NCBI RefSeq assembly: GCF_003628305.1
Contig: NZ_RBZM01000001.1
Location: 62,001 to 126,000, forward strand
Direction: 5' to 3'
DNA length: 64,000 nucleotides
Origin: Cohnella endophytica
Lineage (GTDB): Bacteria > Bacillota > Bacilli > Paenibacillales > Paenibacillaceae
Shown: in pieces, positions 8,188 to 16,239 of the stretch
Layout: each line of letters starts with the position of its first letter
Numbering within the stretch: the first letter of the stretch is position 1
The notes under the pieces: generated by a model
The model's database searches: none
The model's input: the letters and a program-made list of their open reading frames with translations, nothing else
What the model was told of the DNA's origin: nothing
Made by a program: the position numbers and the translations under genes

Positions 8188-8371
8188 AACCTGTAAAAAC
8201 TACAGCAGGAAGTCGAATTTCGCATGAATTGGATTTCCAACCTGTAAAATGTACAGTGGAATTTGGCGTTATGAACAACTGGGGAGAAATTGAGGCAATC
8301 CTACTGTAGCGAATGCAGGTTGTATGCGGAGAACCTCCCTTTTTCGATGAAATGCCTGTAGTAAATACAGG
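8188..8371. repeat. Array of four CTGTA-N5-TACAG palindromes
   Basis: Four copies of a short palindrome lie in a non-coding stretch. Cores start at 8191, 8242, 8304 (right arm TGCAG) and 8356, giving spacings of 51, 62 and 52 bases. Copies 1, 2 and 4 are preceded by CC or AACC. The sequence between cores is only loosely similar. Function unknown. It could be a dispersed intergenic repeat family or a set of protein-binding sites. Confidence 0.75.
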
Positions 8372-8392
8372 TTGATGTATGACTTCCAGTCA

Positions 8393-8424
8393 AACCTTCT
8401 CCATAAGTGTTGGAGAGGGTTTTT
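8393..8424 (+). terminator. Rho-independent terminator
   Basis: AACCTTCTCCA (8393-8403) pairs with TGGAGAGGGTT (8411-8421) with one G-U pair and a 7-base loop, then T. It probably ends the radical SAM transcript. Confidence 0.7.
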
Positions 8425-8511
8425 ATGTCAAGCATTCCTTGTTGCAGGAACTTTTCATGCGATCCGTTGTCTTATTGTAAAACGACAATCCATTATCGAG
8501 GAGATCAATCA

Positions 8512-9573
8512 ATGACAACTGTACTGAACCCAACGCTTAACCGCGAATACATGATGGAAATTTTGCGACGGTTGCTGGATACGCCGAGTCCGAGCGGGTT
8601 CTGCATGGAAATCATGAAGCTTGTCCGCGACGAAGTAGATCAGCTCGGCTACAAGCTCGAGATGACCCCGAAGGGGAATGCCATCATTACGTTGCCCGGT
8701 TCGGATAAGTACGATTCCGGAACGCTCGCCTTAACCGCGCACGTCGATACGTTAGGCGGAATGGTTCGTTCGATCAAGCCGGACGGAACGCTTCGGTTTA
8801 CGCCGATCGGCGGTTATGCGATGCAATCGGTGGAGAACGAATATTGCCTCGTACATACGCGCGACGGCAGAACCTACGAAGGTACGGTGCTTACGAATAA
8901 ACCGTCCGTACATGTGCACTCGGATATGCGGGATTGGAAGCGCGACGAAGCGAACATGGAAATTCGCATCGACGAGACGGTGAAGTCGAAGGAAGACACC
9001 GAGAAGCTCGGCATCGCTCCGGGAGACTTCATCTCCTGGGATCCACGAACCCGGATGATGCCGAACGGTTGGATTAAGTCGCGGCATTTGGACGACAAGG
9101 CGAGCGTAGCCGCTTTGTTCGGACTAATGGAATGGATGAAACGCGAAGGTAAAGAACCGAGCCGGCCGGTAAAAATCATTCTGTCTACCTACGAAGAAGT
9201 CGGACACGGCGCCTCGTATATCCCCGCGGATATCACGGAGATGATCGCGGTCGACATGGGTGCGATCGGGGATGACTTGTCGACGACGGAGCATGACGTA
9301 TCGATCTGCGCCAAGGATTCTTCCGGACCTTACGACTACGGCATGACTTCTAAGCTTATCGATTTAGCGAAGCGGGAAGGCCTTCCTTACGCCGTCGATA
9401 TTTATCCGTTTTACGGTTCGGACGCATCCGCTGCTCTTCGTGGAGGCAACAACATCCGCGCGGCGCTCATCGGCCCCGGCGTGCATGCTTCGCACGGTAT
9501 GGAGCGCACGCACGCGGACGCGGTCGCGAACACGGCGGCATTGCTGCTTGCCTACGTGATGGAAACGGAATAA
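8512..9573 (+). CDS. M42 family metallopeptidase (glutamyl-aminopeptidase-like)
   Basis: Cytoplasmic dinuclear zinc aminopeptidase of the TET/PepA/FrvX family. It has 353 residues from the ATG at 8512, with GAGGAG at 8498-8503. The in-frame ATG at 8407 gives a cysteine-rich leader unlike the family. Metal and catalytic motifs appear in order: TAHVDTLGGM, SRHLDDKASVAALFG, STYEEVGHGASY (catalytic glutamates), AVDMGAIG, and GPGVHASHGMERTH with the final histidine ligand. It is monocistronic and convergent with rsgA. Confidence 0.92.
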   Translation: MTTVLNPTLNREYMMEILRRLLDTPSPSGFCMEIMKLVRDEVDQLGYKLEMTPKGNAIITLPGSDKYDSGTLALTAHVDTLGGMVRSIKPDGTLRFTPIGGYAMQSVENEYCLVHTRDGRTYEGTVLTNKPSVHVHSDMRDWKRDEANMEIRIDETVKSKEDTEKLGIAPGDFISWDPRTRMMPNGWIKSRHLDDKASVAALFGLMEWMKREGKEPSRPVKIILSTYEEVGHGASYIPADITEMIAVDMGAIGDDLSTTEHDVSICAKDSSGPYDYGMTSKLIDLAKREGLPYAVDIYPFYGSDASAALRGGNNIRAALIGPGVHASHGMERTHADAVANTAALLLAYVMETE

Positions 9574-9585
9574 ACGAAGCGAATG

Positions 9586-10698
9586 TTAATCGTTATCCCA
9601 ATCGGCGAACTGGTTCGCTCGCGGTCGCGGCTTGGAAGGCTTCGCGCGAGCGCTTTTCTGTCCCGATTTGGCGCTGCCGGCTTGGTCCTTGCGCGCGAGG
9701 CGTGCGAGCTCTCTTGAGGTTTTGCGGTAGTTGGCGAGCCGCTTCGCATCGAGTTCTCCTGCTTCGATCGCGTCGAGAACGGCGCAGCCTTGGGCGTTCT
9801 CGTGCCGGCAATCCCGATAACGGCAATGGTCCGCCAAAGCTTCGATGTCGGAGAATGCGTGCTGTATGCCTTCGTCCGCATCCCATAATTGGAGTTCCCT
9901 CATGCCCGGCGTATCCATGAACAGCGCTCCGCCTTGGAGCAAGAAAAGCTCCCGGTGCGTCGTCGTATGTCGACCTCGGGCATCGCTCTCGCGGATGCCT
10001 TGAACATGTTGCAAATCTTCGCCCGCGAGCCAATTCAGCAAAGTAGATTTTCCGACGCCGGATGAGCCCGTTACGCCGATCGTATTACCGGGTTGCATAT
10101 AAGCTTGAAGAGCTTCTTTCCCTTGATCGCGATGCGCGCTCACGACATGCACGGGAACGCCCGGCGCGATTTGTTCCACCTGGGAAGCGAAGTTTGCCGG
10201 ATCGTCGACCAAATCTGCCTTTGTCAGCAAAACGATCGGTTTCGCGCCGCTTTCCCAAGCCGCGATCAGATACCTTTCGATTTTACGAAGATTGAAGTCC
10301 AGATTCAGCGCGTTAACGATGAACAAATAATCCAAGTTCGCGCCGATAATCTGGTCCTCGAGCACTTGCCCGGCGACTTTGCGTACCATGGCCGAGCGGC
10401 GGGGCAGTACGGCGTGAATGACGGAACGACGTTCGTTCGGGAGTTGAGCAACGAGCACCCAGTCGCCGACGGCGGGATAATCTCCGCGTTTGGCGGCGTT
10501 GAACTCGAATTTGCCGGTGACGACGGCGCTATGTTCGCCCGATTCCGTCATGAGACTGTAGGAATGGGAGAATTGAGCGATGACTCTCGCGGGGGAAAGA
10601 TTCTCCGAAGCATTCGCGAAATGACGGGACAGTACGTCGTCCCAATGTTGGTTCCAGCCGTAGGCTTGCAATTGATTATTTTCGATAATTGGTTTCAA
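9586..10698 (-). CDS. rsgA: Ribosome small-subunit-dependent GTPase RsgA
   Basis: Circularly permuted GTPase that checks late 30S maturation. It has 370 residues. An N-terminal OB-fold is followed by the permuted motif order: G4 LTKADL, G1 GSSGVGKST, the switch region RGRHTTTHREL and G3 DTPGM. The C-terminal zinc knuckle reads CRYRDCRHENAQGC. A basic Lys/Arg/Pro tail follows. The start is TTG at 10698 with AAGGAG seven bases away; no in-frame ATG fits. Its length and separation from the usual prpC-prkC context suggest a second, longer RsgA paralogue of the kind common in Paenibacillaceae (inference). Confidence 0.93.
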   Translation of the reverse strand: MKPIIENNQLQAYGWNQHWDDVLSRHFANASENLSPARVIAQFSHSYSLMTESGEHSAVVTGKFEFNAAKRGDYPAVGDWVLVAQLPNERRSVIHAVLPRRSAMVRKVAGQVLEDQIIGANLDYLFIVNALNLDFNLRKIERYLIAAWESGAKPIVLLTKADLVDDPANFASQVEQIAPGVPVHVVSAHRDQGKEALQAYMQPGNTIGVTGSSGVGKSTLLNWLAGEDLQHVQGIRESDARGRHTTTHRELFLLQGGALFMDTPGMRELQLWDADEGIQHAFSDIEALADHCRYRDCRHENAQGCAVLDAIEAGELDAKRLANYRKTSRELARLARKDQAGSAKSGQKSARAKPSKPRPRANQFADWDND

Positions 10699-10747
10699 AT
10701 GAAAACTCCTTCGTAATCCGAATTAGAATGTAATACAAAAACGAATA

Positions 10748-10778
10748 GCACAAAAGCCGCAGGGATTCCCTGCGGCTT
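10748..10778 (-). terminator. Hairpin terminator (minus strand)
   Basis: AAGCCGCAGGG (10754-10764) pairs with CCCTGCGGCTT (10768-10778). A T-rich tract follows on the minus strand. It is the second terminator in tandem below the short transcription unit. Confidence 0.65.
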
Positions 10779-10806
10779 ATTCGTCTGCTCATGCAGATGC
10801 ATGCAA

Positions 10807-10844
10807 ACAAAAAAACCGCCCGAAACCTTATGGTCTCAGGCGGT
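10807..10844 (-). terminator. Strong terminator of the short transcription unit
   Basis: On the minus strand, ACCGCC pairs with GGCGGT around an inner GAGACC/GGTTTC stem, followed by seven T (plus-strand A tract 10808-10814). Confidence 0.85.
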
Positions 10845-10991
10845 CGACTGCGATGAACGGCGCGGACGAGGGCTCACCCCGCACGACATTACCGTTATCG
10901 AATTCGAACAAAACCCCGTTGAGACCGGTCGATATGCGCTTGCGAATCCATCGCGACAATCGATACATTCAAATAGTTTGCCATATGACAT
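10815..10991 (-). other. Short transcription unit of unknown product (small protein or sRNA)
   Basis: About 200 bases lie between a consensus promoter and a strong terminator, with AAAGGAGG at 10995-11002. Three overlapping frames are possible. One is a 29-residue ORF (10984-10895, MANYLNVSIVAMDSQ start, ten bases from the ribosome site). A second is 51 residues (10991-10836, with CIDC, only three bases from it). A third is 46 residues (10968-10828) whose end VLFEFDNGNVV looks protein-like but lacks a good start. A single-base frameshift joining the first or second to the third would give a roughly 55-residue protein. I do not recognise any of these. A regulatory RNA is equally possible. Confidence 0.5.
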
Positions 10992-11013
10992 CAGCCTCCT
11001 TTAAGTAATTGAC

Positions 11014-11045
11014 GTTAGTATAAAGGTACTAACCCGCCTTGTCAA
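11014..11045 (-). promoter_or_regulatory. Near-perfect sigma-A promoter with palindromic operator
   Basis: Minus strand: TTGACA (11045-11040), exactly 17 bases, TATACT (11022-11017). A perfect palindrome, GTTAGTA-N6-TACTAAC (11014-11033), overlaps the -10 and spacer, the usual place for a repressor. It directs transcription of the short unit below it. Confidence 0.75.
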
Positions 11046-11121
11046 ACCTTAGCAACCAACCGCCCGTTACGTGCGTCTAAAGTATAAATGGATAACATCA
11101 TTTTCCATTAAGGGGTTGTGT

Positions 11122-12204
11122 ATGAAAAAGAGCGGAACAACTTTGCTTATGATGGCCTTGCTTGGCGTAACGTTATCCGCGTGCCGGAGCGAGCCGCCGA
11201 TTACGGACGAACATACGAAATACGATCTGCCCATCGTCGATAAGCTGGCGGCGGGCGAGAGATTGCATTTCATTCACAACGAAAGCATGGCCTTATCGAA
11301 GCAGTATTTGGACGTTCCGGTCGTCGTCGACCTGACCGAATATTCCGACCGACCGATCGCCAGGGGAGACGTCGTCTATTTCCGTACGGATGCGGGTAAC
11401 CCGTCCAGCGGATACGATGTCGCGAGAGTCGTCGGATTGCCGGGAGAACGGATCGTCATTAAGAATGGCCGAATTTCGATCGACGGGCATAAGTTGGATA
11501 CGTTCTATGGACACATCTCGAAGGCTGAGCCGGCTAATAATAACGCGGTATACGATCGGGATATCGTAATACCCGACAAACGGTTTTTCATGATCGGCGA
11601 CGTGTGGTTTAGAAACTTCAGCGGCAGCTTCATCGAAGGTCCGATCGAGGGGGACCGCGTGAAGGGGAAAGTTGTCGGCTGGGTGAAAAGTCACATCGAA
11701 TCGACTTCTCCGGCCTTACCCGCGGAATACCTTAAGACGCTGACCGATTGGTACGCCAAGCAGACGGATCAAGAGAAATTAAAAGCGATTTGGGAGTGGC
11801 TTCCTTTCATCGACTGGAACGTCTACGAGGAAGCGAGCGGGAACAAAACATCGGAATTGCTTACTTTTCTGTACGAGTATCGAGGATCCATCGGCGAAGG
11901 GGAGAAGATCCAGCTGCTGCAAGCGACGAAAGGGCTGGACGGGGCGTTATCGGAAACGTATTCCGCGATCGTCGGGGATTGGTTTCTGAGCGATATGCCC
12001 CATATGATACAAGCGCTAACTATATTGGGTCCCGAAAAAGCAAATTCGGTTATTGGCTATATCGCATACCATTGCAGTTATGGAGACATCGCGAAAGCGA
12101 TGAATGATGCGAATGCATCGCTTCAATCGGACTGGATCACTCCCCCGGAGAAAACGACGGTGCAAGCGCTGATGTCCGCGATGAAAGCTCATCAAAGCGA
12201 ATAG
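11122..12204 (+). CDS. Lipoprotein with degenerate signal peptidase I (S26) domain
   Basis: 360 residues. The start at 11122 has AAGGGG at 11110-11115 and begins a lipoprotein signal peptide with lipobox LSAC (Cys21); an upstream in-frame ATG would destroy it. Residues about 50-190 follow the type I signal-peptidase boxes: ESMAL (box B), GDVVYF (box C), ARVVGLPGE (box D) and GDVWFRNFSGSF (box E). Box D has Ala101 where the catalytic lysine should be, and box E lacks the GDNRxxSxDSR pattern, so it is probably not an active peptidase. Residues about 200-360 are helical and unrecognised. Likely a surface-anchored binding protein. Confidence 0.7.
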   Translation: MKKSGTTLLMMALLGVTLSACRSEPPITDEHTKYDLPIVDKLAAGERLHFIHNESMALSKQYLDVPVVVDLTEYSDRPIARGDVVYFRTDAGNPSSGYDVARVVGLPGERIVIKNGRISIDGHKLDTFYGHISKAEPANNNAVYDRDIVIPDKRFFMIGDVWFRNFSGSFIEGPIEGDRVKGKVVGWVKSHIESTSPALPAEYLKTLTDWYAKQTDQEKLKAIWEWLPFIDWNVYEEASGNKTSELLTFLYEYRGSIGEGEKIQLLQATKGLDGALSETYSAIVGDWFLSDMPHMIQALTILGPEKANSVIGYIAYHCSYGDIAKAMNDANASLQSDWITPPEKTTVQALMSAMKAHQSE

Positions 12205-12281
12205 GCTAGCGCAAGCGCGGGGGCGAGCGAGTATCTTTCGTATCCGGATTGAGTTTCTCGCGTATGTCGTCCGCGTTCGAA

Positions 12282-12310
12282 TTGATGAAAAGGTTGTCGA
12301 ATGCTATAGT
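12282..12310 (+). promoter_or_regulatory. Sigma-A promoter of the DUF445 gene
   Basis: TTGATG (12282-12287), 17 bases, TATAGT (12305-12310) with an extended TGC in front. Confidence 0.65.
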
Positions 12311-12374
12311 ATGAAAATGGAATTTACATTGGCATAGCAGCAAATATCCAGCAAGACTAACGAGGTTTGAAAAT

Positions 12375-13616
12375 ATGAGAACAAGATTCATTGCCGGCTT
12401 ATCGCTCGTCACGATGGGAGCGGGCTTCATCACGACCTTATTCCTTCCAGACCACCCCGCAATCGAACTGCTGAAGGGCGGCTTCGAAGCGGGGCTGGTC
12501 GGAGGCTTCGCGGATTGGTTCGCGGTCACGGCTTTATTCCGTCATCCATTAGGCATTCCTATCCCGCATACTTCTTTGCTGCTCAAAAATCGGAACAAGA
12601 TCGCGAATTCCCTTATCTCCGCGCTGGAGAACGAATTGTTGAACAAAGAGAGCATCGCGCGCAAGCTCAAGCAGCTTCAACTGCTCAAGCTCGCCGGATC
12701 CGCGATGACGCGTCTGGTCGGGAAGCGAAGCAATCGAATCGGCGCGTTAAACGCCGGTCAAATTCTGCTTAGGCAGCTTCCGCTGGACTCGTTCGTTCCT
12801 TTGCTGCAGAACGGAATCGTCACGCTATTGCGTCAGACGGACGTTAAGCCGCTGGCGACGAAAGCGCTGGATACGGCGATTACGGAAGGCTGGGACGAAC
12901 GGGCGCTCGATTACGCGCTTAATCAAGGCAGAGTCTGGGTGAGCAAACCCGAAACGGGACATCTCCTCGGCTCGATCGCTCAGCAGAAGCTAGCGGAAGC
13001 TAAGGTTGGCGGCTTCATGGGCTTTGCCGTGCAAGCATTCGCCGGTTTCATGAACGAAGAGAAGCTGGGGACGATGATCCAACAGCTTATCTTGTCGGGC
13101 ATTCAAGATCTCGTTCTCCCGGACAACCCGAACCGGGAGCTGCTGCTGAGAGAGATTCGATACCAGCTTCAACGCGTCGCCGGAGACGAGGAACTTCTCG
13201 AGCGCGGCAAAGACTGGTTAATCGATAAGGCGACGAATCCGGATAGCGGGAAGTTTCTGCTGGAACGAATGGAGAGTTTGCGGGATTTGCTGCTGGAAGC
13301 GCTCGAGAACGAGAAACGACGCGGAGGACGTAAGGTCGTCAGCGCGTTCCGTTATGTCGTTCGCCGCTTGCAGGCGGAGCGACAGCTCGCGGAGAGCGCG
13401 GAGCAGAAGGCGCTCTCGTTCATCGTGAATACAGTCGAGGCCAATCATTACCGGATCGGCGCGCTCCTGAAGGACAATCTCGACAAGATGAACGACAAAG
13501 AGTTAGTCCGAATGCTGGAAGAGAAAATCGGCGGAGATTTGCAATGGATCCGAGTCAATGGCGCTATCTGCGGCTTTCTGATCGGACTGGTCTTGACGGC
13601 AATTCAGTTGTTCTAG
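12375..13616 (+). CDS. DUF445 family membrane protein (YjiN-like)
   Basis: 413 residues. It begins with a membrane hairpin containing the DUF445 hallmarks GGFEAGLVGGFADWFAVTALFRHPLG (residues about 35-60, described here only as a motif), followed by a long amphipathic helical region and a C-terminal membrane helix (about 395-412, FLIGLVLTAIQLF). The topology suggests a protein anchored at both ends with a coiled cytoplasmic or extracytoplasmic middle. The molecular function of the family is unknown. ACGAGG precedes the ATG. Single gene with its own promoter and a terminator at 13703. Confidence 0.88.
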   Translation: MRTRFIAGLSLVTMGAGFITTLFLPDHPAIELLKGGFEAGLVGGFADWFAVTALFRHPLGIPIPHTSLLLKNRNKIANSLISALENELLNKESIARKLKQLQLLKLAGSAMTRLVGKRSNRIGALNAGQILLRQLPLDSFVPLLQNGIVTLLRQTDVKPLATKALDTAITEGWDERALDYALNQGRVWVSKPETGHLLGSIAQQKLAEAKVGGFMGFAVQAFAGFMNEEKLGTMIQQLILSGIQDLVLPDNPNRELLLREIRYQLQRVAGDEELLERGKDWLIDKATNPDSGKFLLERMESLRDLLLEALENEKRRGGRKVVSAFRYVVRRLQAERQLAESAEQKALSFIVNTVEANHYRIGALLKDNLDKMNDKELVRMLEEKIGGDLQWIRVNGAICGFLIGLVLTAIQLF

Positions 13617-13702
13617 ACTTGTGCTCTCACGCCGAATCCGATAAGATAGATTTATAAGCCTTAGTCCGATCGTATGAACAATCGCATAAGCTTGACCCGG
13701 AG

Positions 13703-13728
13703 GAGCCTGCCAACAGCGGGCTCTTTTT
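13703..13728 (+). terminator. Rho-independent terminator after the DUF445 gene
   Basis: GAGCCTGC (13703-13710) pairs with GCGGGCTC (13716-13723), with one G-U pair, then five T. Confidence 0.75.
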
Positions 13729-13809
13729 GCGTTTTTTCAGACCTGTGTCCGAACATGTTTTGGGTGCGATTGGGAAATCATGAAGGCAATATTAACCTGG
13801 GAGGTCATC

Positions 13810-15090
13810 ATGGACCAACAAGCAAATTGGGCAATTGCAATATTTTTAATCATCTATGCGCTAATCGTTACGGAGAAAATCCATCGAACGATCGTTGCGA
13901 TGCTCGGCGGCATTCTCATGATCGTATTCGGGATCGTGGATCAGAATACCGCCATGCACCATATCGATTTCAATACTTTGGGATTGCTGATCGGGATGAT
14001 GATCATCGTCAGCGTGACATCGGAGACCGGATTGTTCCGATTCATTGCGGTTTACGCGGCGAAGAAAGCGAAGGGAGAGCCTATCCGCATCCTGGTCGCG
14101 CTTGCGCTTATAACCGCGGTCGGCTCTGCCTTTCTTGATAATGTGACGACCGTATTGCTTATCGTTCCCGTCACCTTCAGCATTACGAGGCAGCTTCGCG
14201 TAAATCCGGTTCCTTTTTTGCTGACGCAAATTATCGCATCGAATGTCGGAGGGACGGCCACGCTTATCGGAGACCCTCCGAACATTATGATCGGAAGCGC
14301 GGTGAAGGAGTTATCGTTCCTTGATTTTATGATTAATTTGGCTCCGATCGCGGCGATCGTGATGATTGTATACGTACCGATTTTCATTCTGCTATTCCGG
14401 AAAAAACTACGCACGACCGAAGAGTTGAAACGCGGAATTATGGAGTTAGACGAGAAACAGCTGATCACGGACGGTAAGTTGCTTCGAAAGTGCTTATTCG
14501 TCTTAGGCCTTACGATGCTGGGCTTCTTCACGCATCAGCTATTCCATCTGGAATCGGCGACAGTGGCGCTTGCCGGGGCATTCTTGTTATTGCTTCTATC
14601 GGGGGAACACAAGATGGAGGACGCGTTCACGAAGGTGGAATGGACGACGATCTTCTTCTTCATCGGTTTGTTCGCGCTCGTATCGGGGCTAGTTGAAACC
14701 GGCGTAATTTCCAAACTTGCGGAAAATGCGATCGAGTGGACCGGAGGCGATCCCGTTGCGACTTCGATGCTGATTCTATGGCTAAGCGCGATTGCTTCGG
14801 CTTTCCTGGATAACATCCCGTTCGTCGCGACGATGATTCCGATGATTCAGGAAATGGGAATGATGGGTATTCAGAATCTAGAGCCGCTCTGGTGGAGCTT
14901 GGCGCTCGGAGCCTGCCTTGGGGGCAACGGAGCGCTGATTGGAGCTAGCGCCAATCTGATCGTCGCCGGAATGTCGGCCAAGGAAGGTCATCCGATCTCC
15001 TTCATGACTTATCTGAAATACGGCTTCCCGCTCATGTTGCTCTCCATCGTCATGTCCAGCGTCTACATCTACTTCAGATACTTGATGTAA
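13810..15090 (+). CDS. ArsB/NhaD family ion transporter
   Basis: 426-residue integral membrane protein with about 11 helices, of the IT superfamily (ArsB, NhaD, P-permease). These export arsenite or exchange Na+/H+; the substrate cannot be fixed here, and no ars genes are nearby. Two inverted-repeat halves each carry the family re-entrant motif: GSAFLDNVTTVLL with GGTATLIGDPPNIMIG in the first half, and ASAFLDNIPFVATM with GGNGALIGASANLIVAG in the second. The start at 13810 is preceded by GGGAGG; the ATG 30 bases earlier is not. Confidence 0.9.
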   Translation: MDQQANWAIAIFLIIYALIVTEKIHRTIVAMLGGILMIVFGIVDQNTAMHHIDFNTLGLLIGMMIIVSVTSETGLFRFIAVYAAKKAKGEPIRILVALALITAVGSAFLDNVTTVLLIVPVTFSITRQLRVNPVPFLLTQIIASNVGGTATLIGDPPNIMIGSAVKELSFLDFMINLAPIAAIVMIVYVPIFILLFRKKLRTTEELKRGIMELDEKQLITDGKLLRKCLFVLGLTMLGFFTHQLFHLESATVALAGAFLLLLLSGEHKMEDAFTKVEWTTIFFFIGLFALVSGLVETGVISKLAENAIEWTGGDPVATSMLILWLSAIASAFLDNIPFVATMIPMIQEMGMMGIQNLEPLWWSLALGACLGGNGALIGASANLIVAGMSAKEGHPISFMTYLKYGFPLMLLSIVMSSVYIYFRYLM

Positions 15091-15099
15091 TCGCCGAAG

Positions 15100-16008
15100 T
15101 TACGCGGCTTCAGCGACGACGACCGTAGGCTTAACGCTGCGCTCCGATCTCATATAGAGCAGCAGGCCGACGATGATGAACACTCCTCCGAGAAGCTGGA
15201 ACGAGCTGATCATTTCTTGGAATAGAACCATTCCGAGCAAGCTTGCACCGACCGGTTCGGCGAATACGGAAATGGAAATCGTAGTAGGCTTCACGTATTG
15301 CAAGAGCCAGTTGAAGATCATATGTCCGAATACGGTAGGAACGATCGCGAGCAATAGGAATATTCCCCACTCTTTGGACGGGTAGTCCAACATGTTATAG
15401 CCGGCAAGCGCGTTGTATCCGGCGAAACATACGGCCGCGATCGCGAAGACGATCAAGCTGTATAAGTAAGAGGACACCCGTTCGAGAATGCGTTTGGCGA
15501 TCAGCATGTTAACGACGACCGCCAACGTTCCGAGAAGCGAGAGAAGATCGCCTTGGAAGGCTTTCCGAGACAGGCTCATATCTCCGGAGCCTACGCAGAT
15601 CGCACCGATCAGCGCAACGATCAAGCCGATTAAAGCCAGCTTGCCTATTCGATCCTTAAATAAGAAATAGGCGCCGATCATTACGAAGACGGGCTCCAGC
15701 GCGAGAATGATGGTTGAACTGGCGATCGACGTATAGTTCAACGATTCCATCCATAACAAGAAATGCAAGGCCAAGAAAAATCCGGCGAGCACGAGCAATA
15801 TCCAATCTTTACGCGATATCGAAGGAAGGTTCCTCAGTTGGCGGGTTCCGAAGGGCAGCATGAGCAAGACCGTGAATAACATTCGATACAAGCCTTGTAC
15901 GGATACGGGAGCTCCCGAATACCGAACTAGAATCGGCGCGAAAGAGATCGCGATCATCCCGATCAGCAAAGGGAAAACGGGTTTAATGGGCGGAGTTTTC
16001 GGGTTCAT
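15100..16008 (-). CDS. EamA/DMT family transporter
   Basis: 302 residues, ten membrane helices in two EamA repeats, predicted to export metabolites of unknown identity. Helix-rich blocks include SFAPILVRYSGAPV, IASSTIILALEPVFVMIGAY and SISVFAEPVGASLLGM, which are typical of the family. The ATG at 16008 (MNPKTPPIKPVF) gives the usual N-terminus. A TTG at 16053 would add 15 residues, and neither start has a strong ribosome site. It converges with the ArsB/NhaD gene with only nine bases between stops. Confidence 0.87.
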   Translation of the reverse strand: MNPKTPPIKPVFPLLIGMIAISFAPILVRYSGAPVSVQGLYRMLFTVLLMLPFGTRQLRNLPSISRKDWILLVLAGFFLALHFLLWMESLNYTSIASSTIILALEPVFVMIGAYFLFKDRIGKLALIGLIVALIGAICVGSGDMSLSRKAFQGDLLSLLGTLAVVVNMLIAKRILERVSSYLYSLIVFAIAAVCFAGYNALAGYNMLDYPSKEWGIFLLLAIVPTVFGHMIFNWLLQYVKPTTISISVFAEPVGASLLGMVLFQEMISSFQLLGGVFIIVGLLLYMRSERSVKPTVVVAEAA

Positions 16009-16239
16009 TAGTCGATACCATCCTGTTCTGCAACTCAATAAGCAATTATGCAATTGTAATGCCGCGGAACGGAAAGATCAACCGCTTTGCGGTCGAAACG
16101 AGCCTACAAAAAGTTTACAGAATCGCAACAACCGGAAATGAGCCCGATACATCCCGATTTTATGATTAGATCCATCGGCGAACAACCGATCGTTAGGACT
16201 ATGCCCTATCACTCTATTCATAAAGGAGACCACCTAATC

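Noticed and set aside
13617-13780. Possible riboswitch upstream of the ArsB/NhaD transporter
   Set aside because: Only a simple terminator hairpin at 13703-13728 is visible, explained by the end of the DUF445 gene. No known riboswitch core was recognised.
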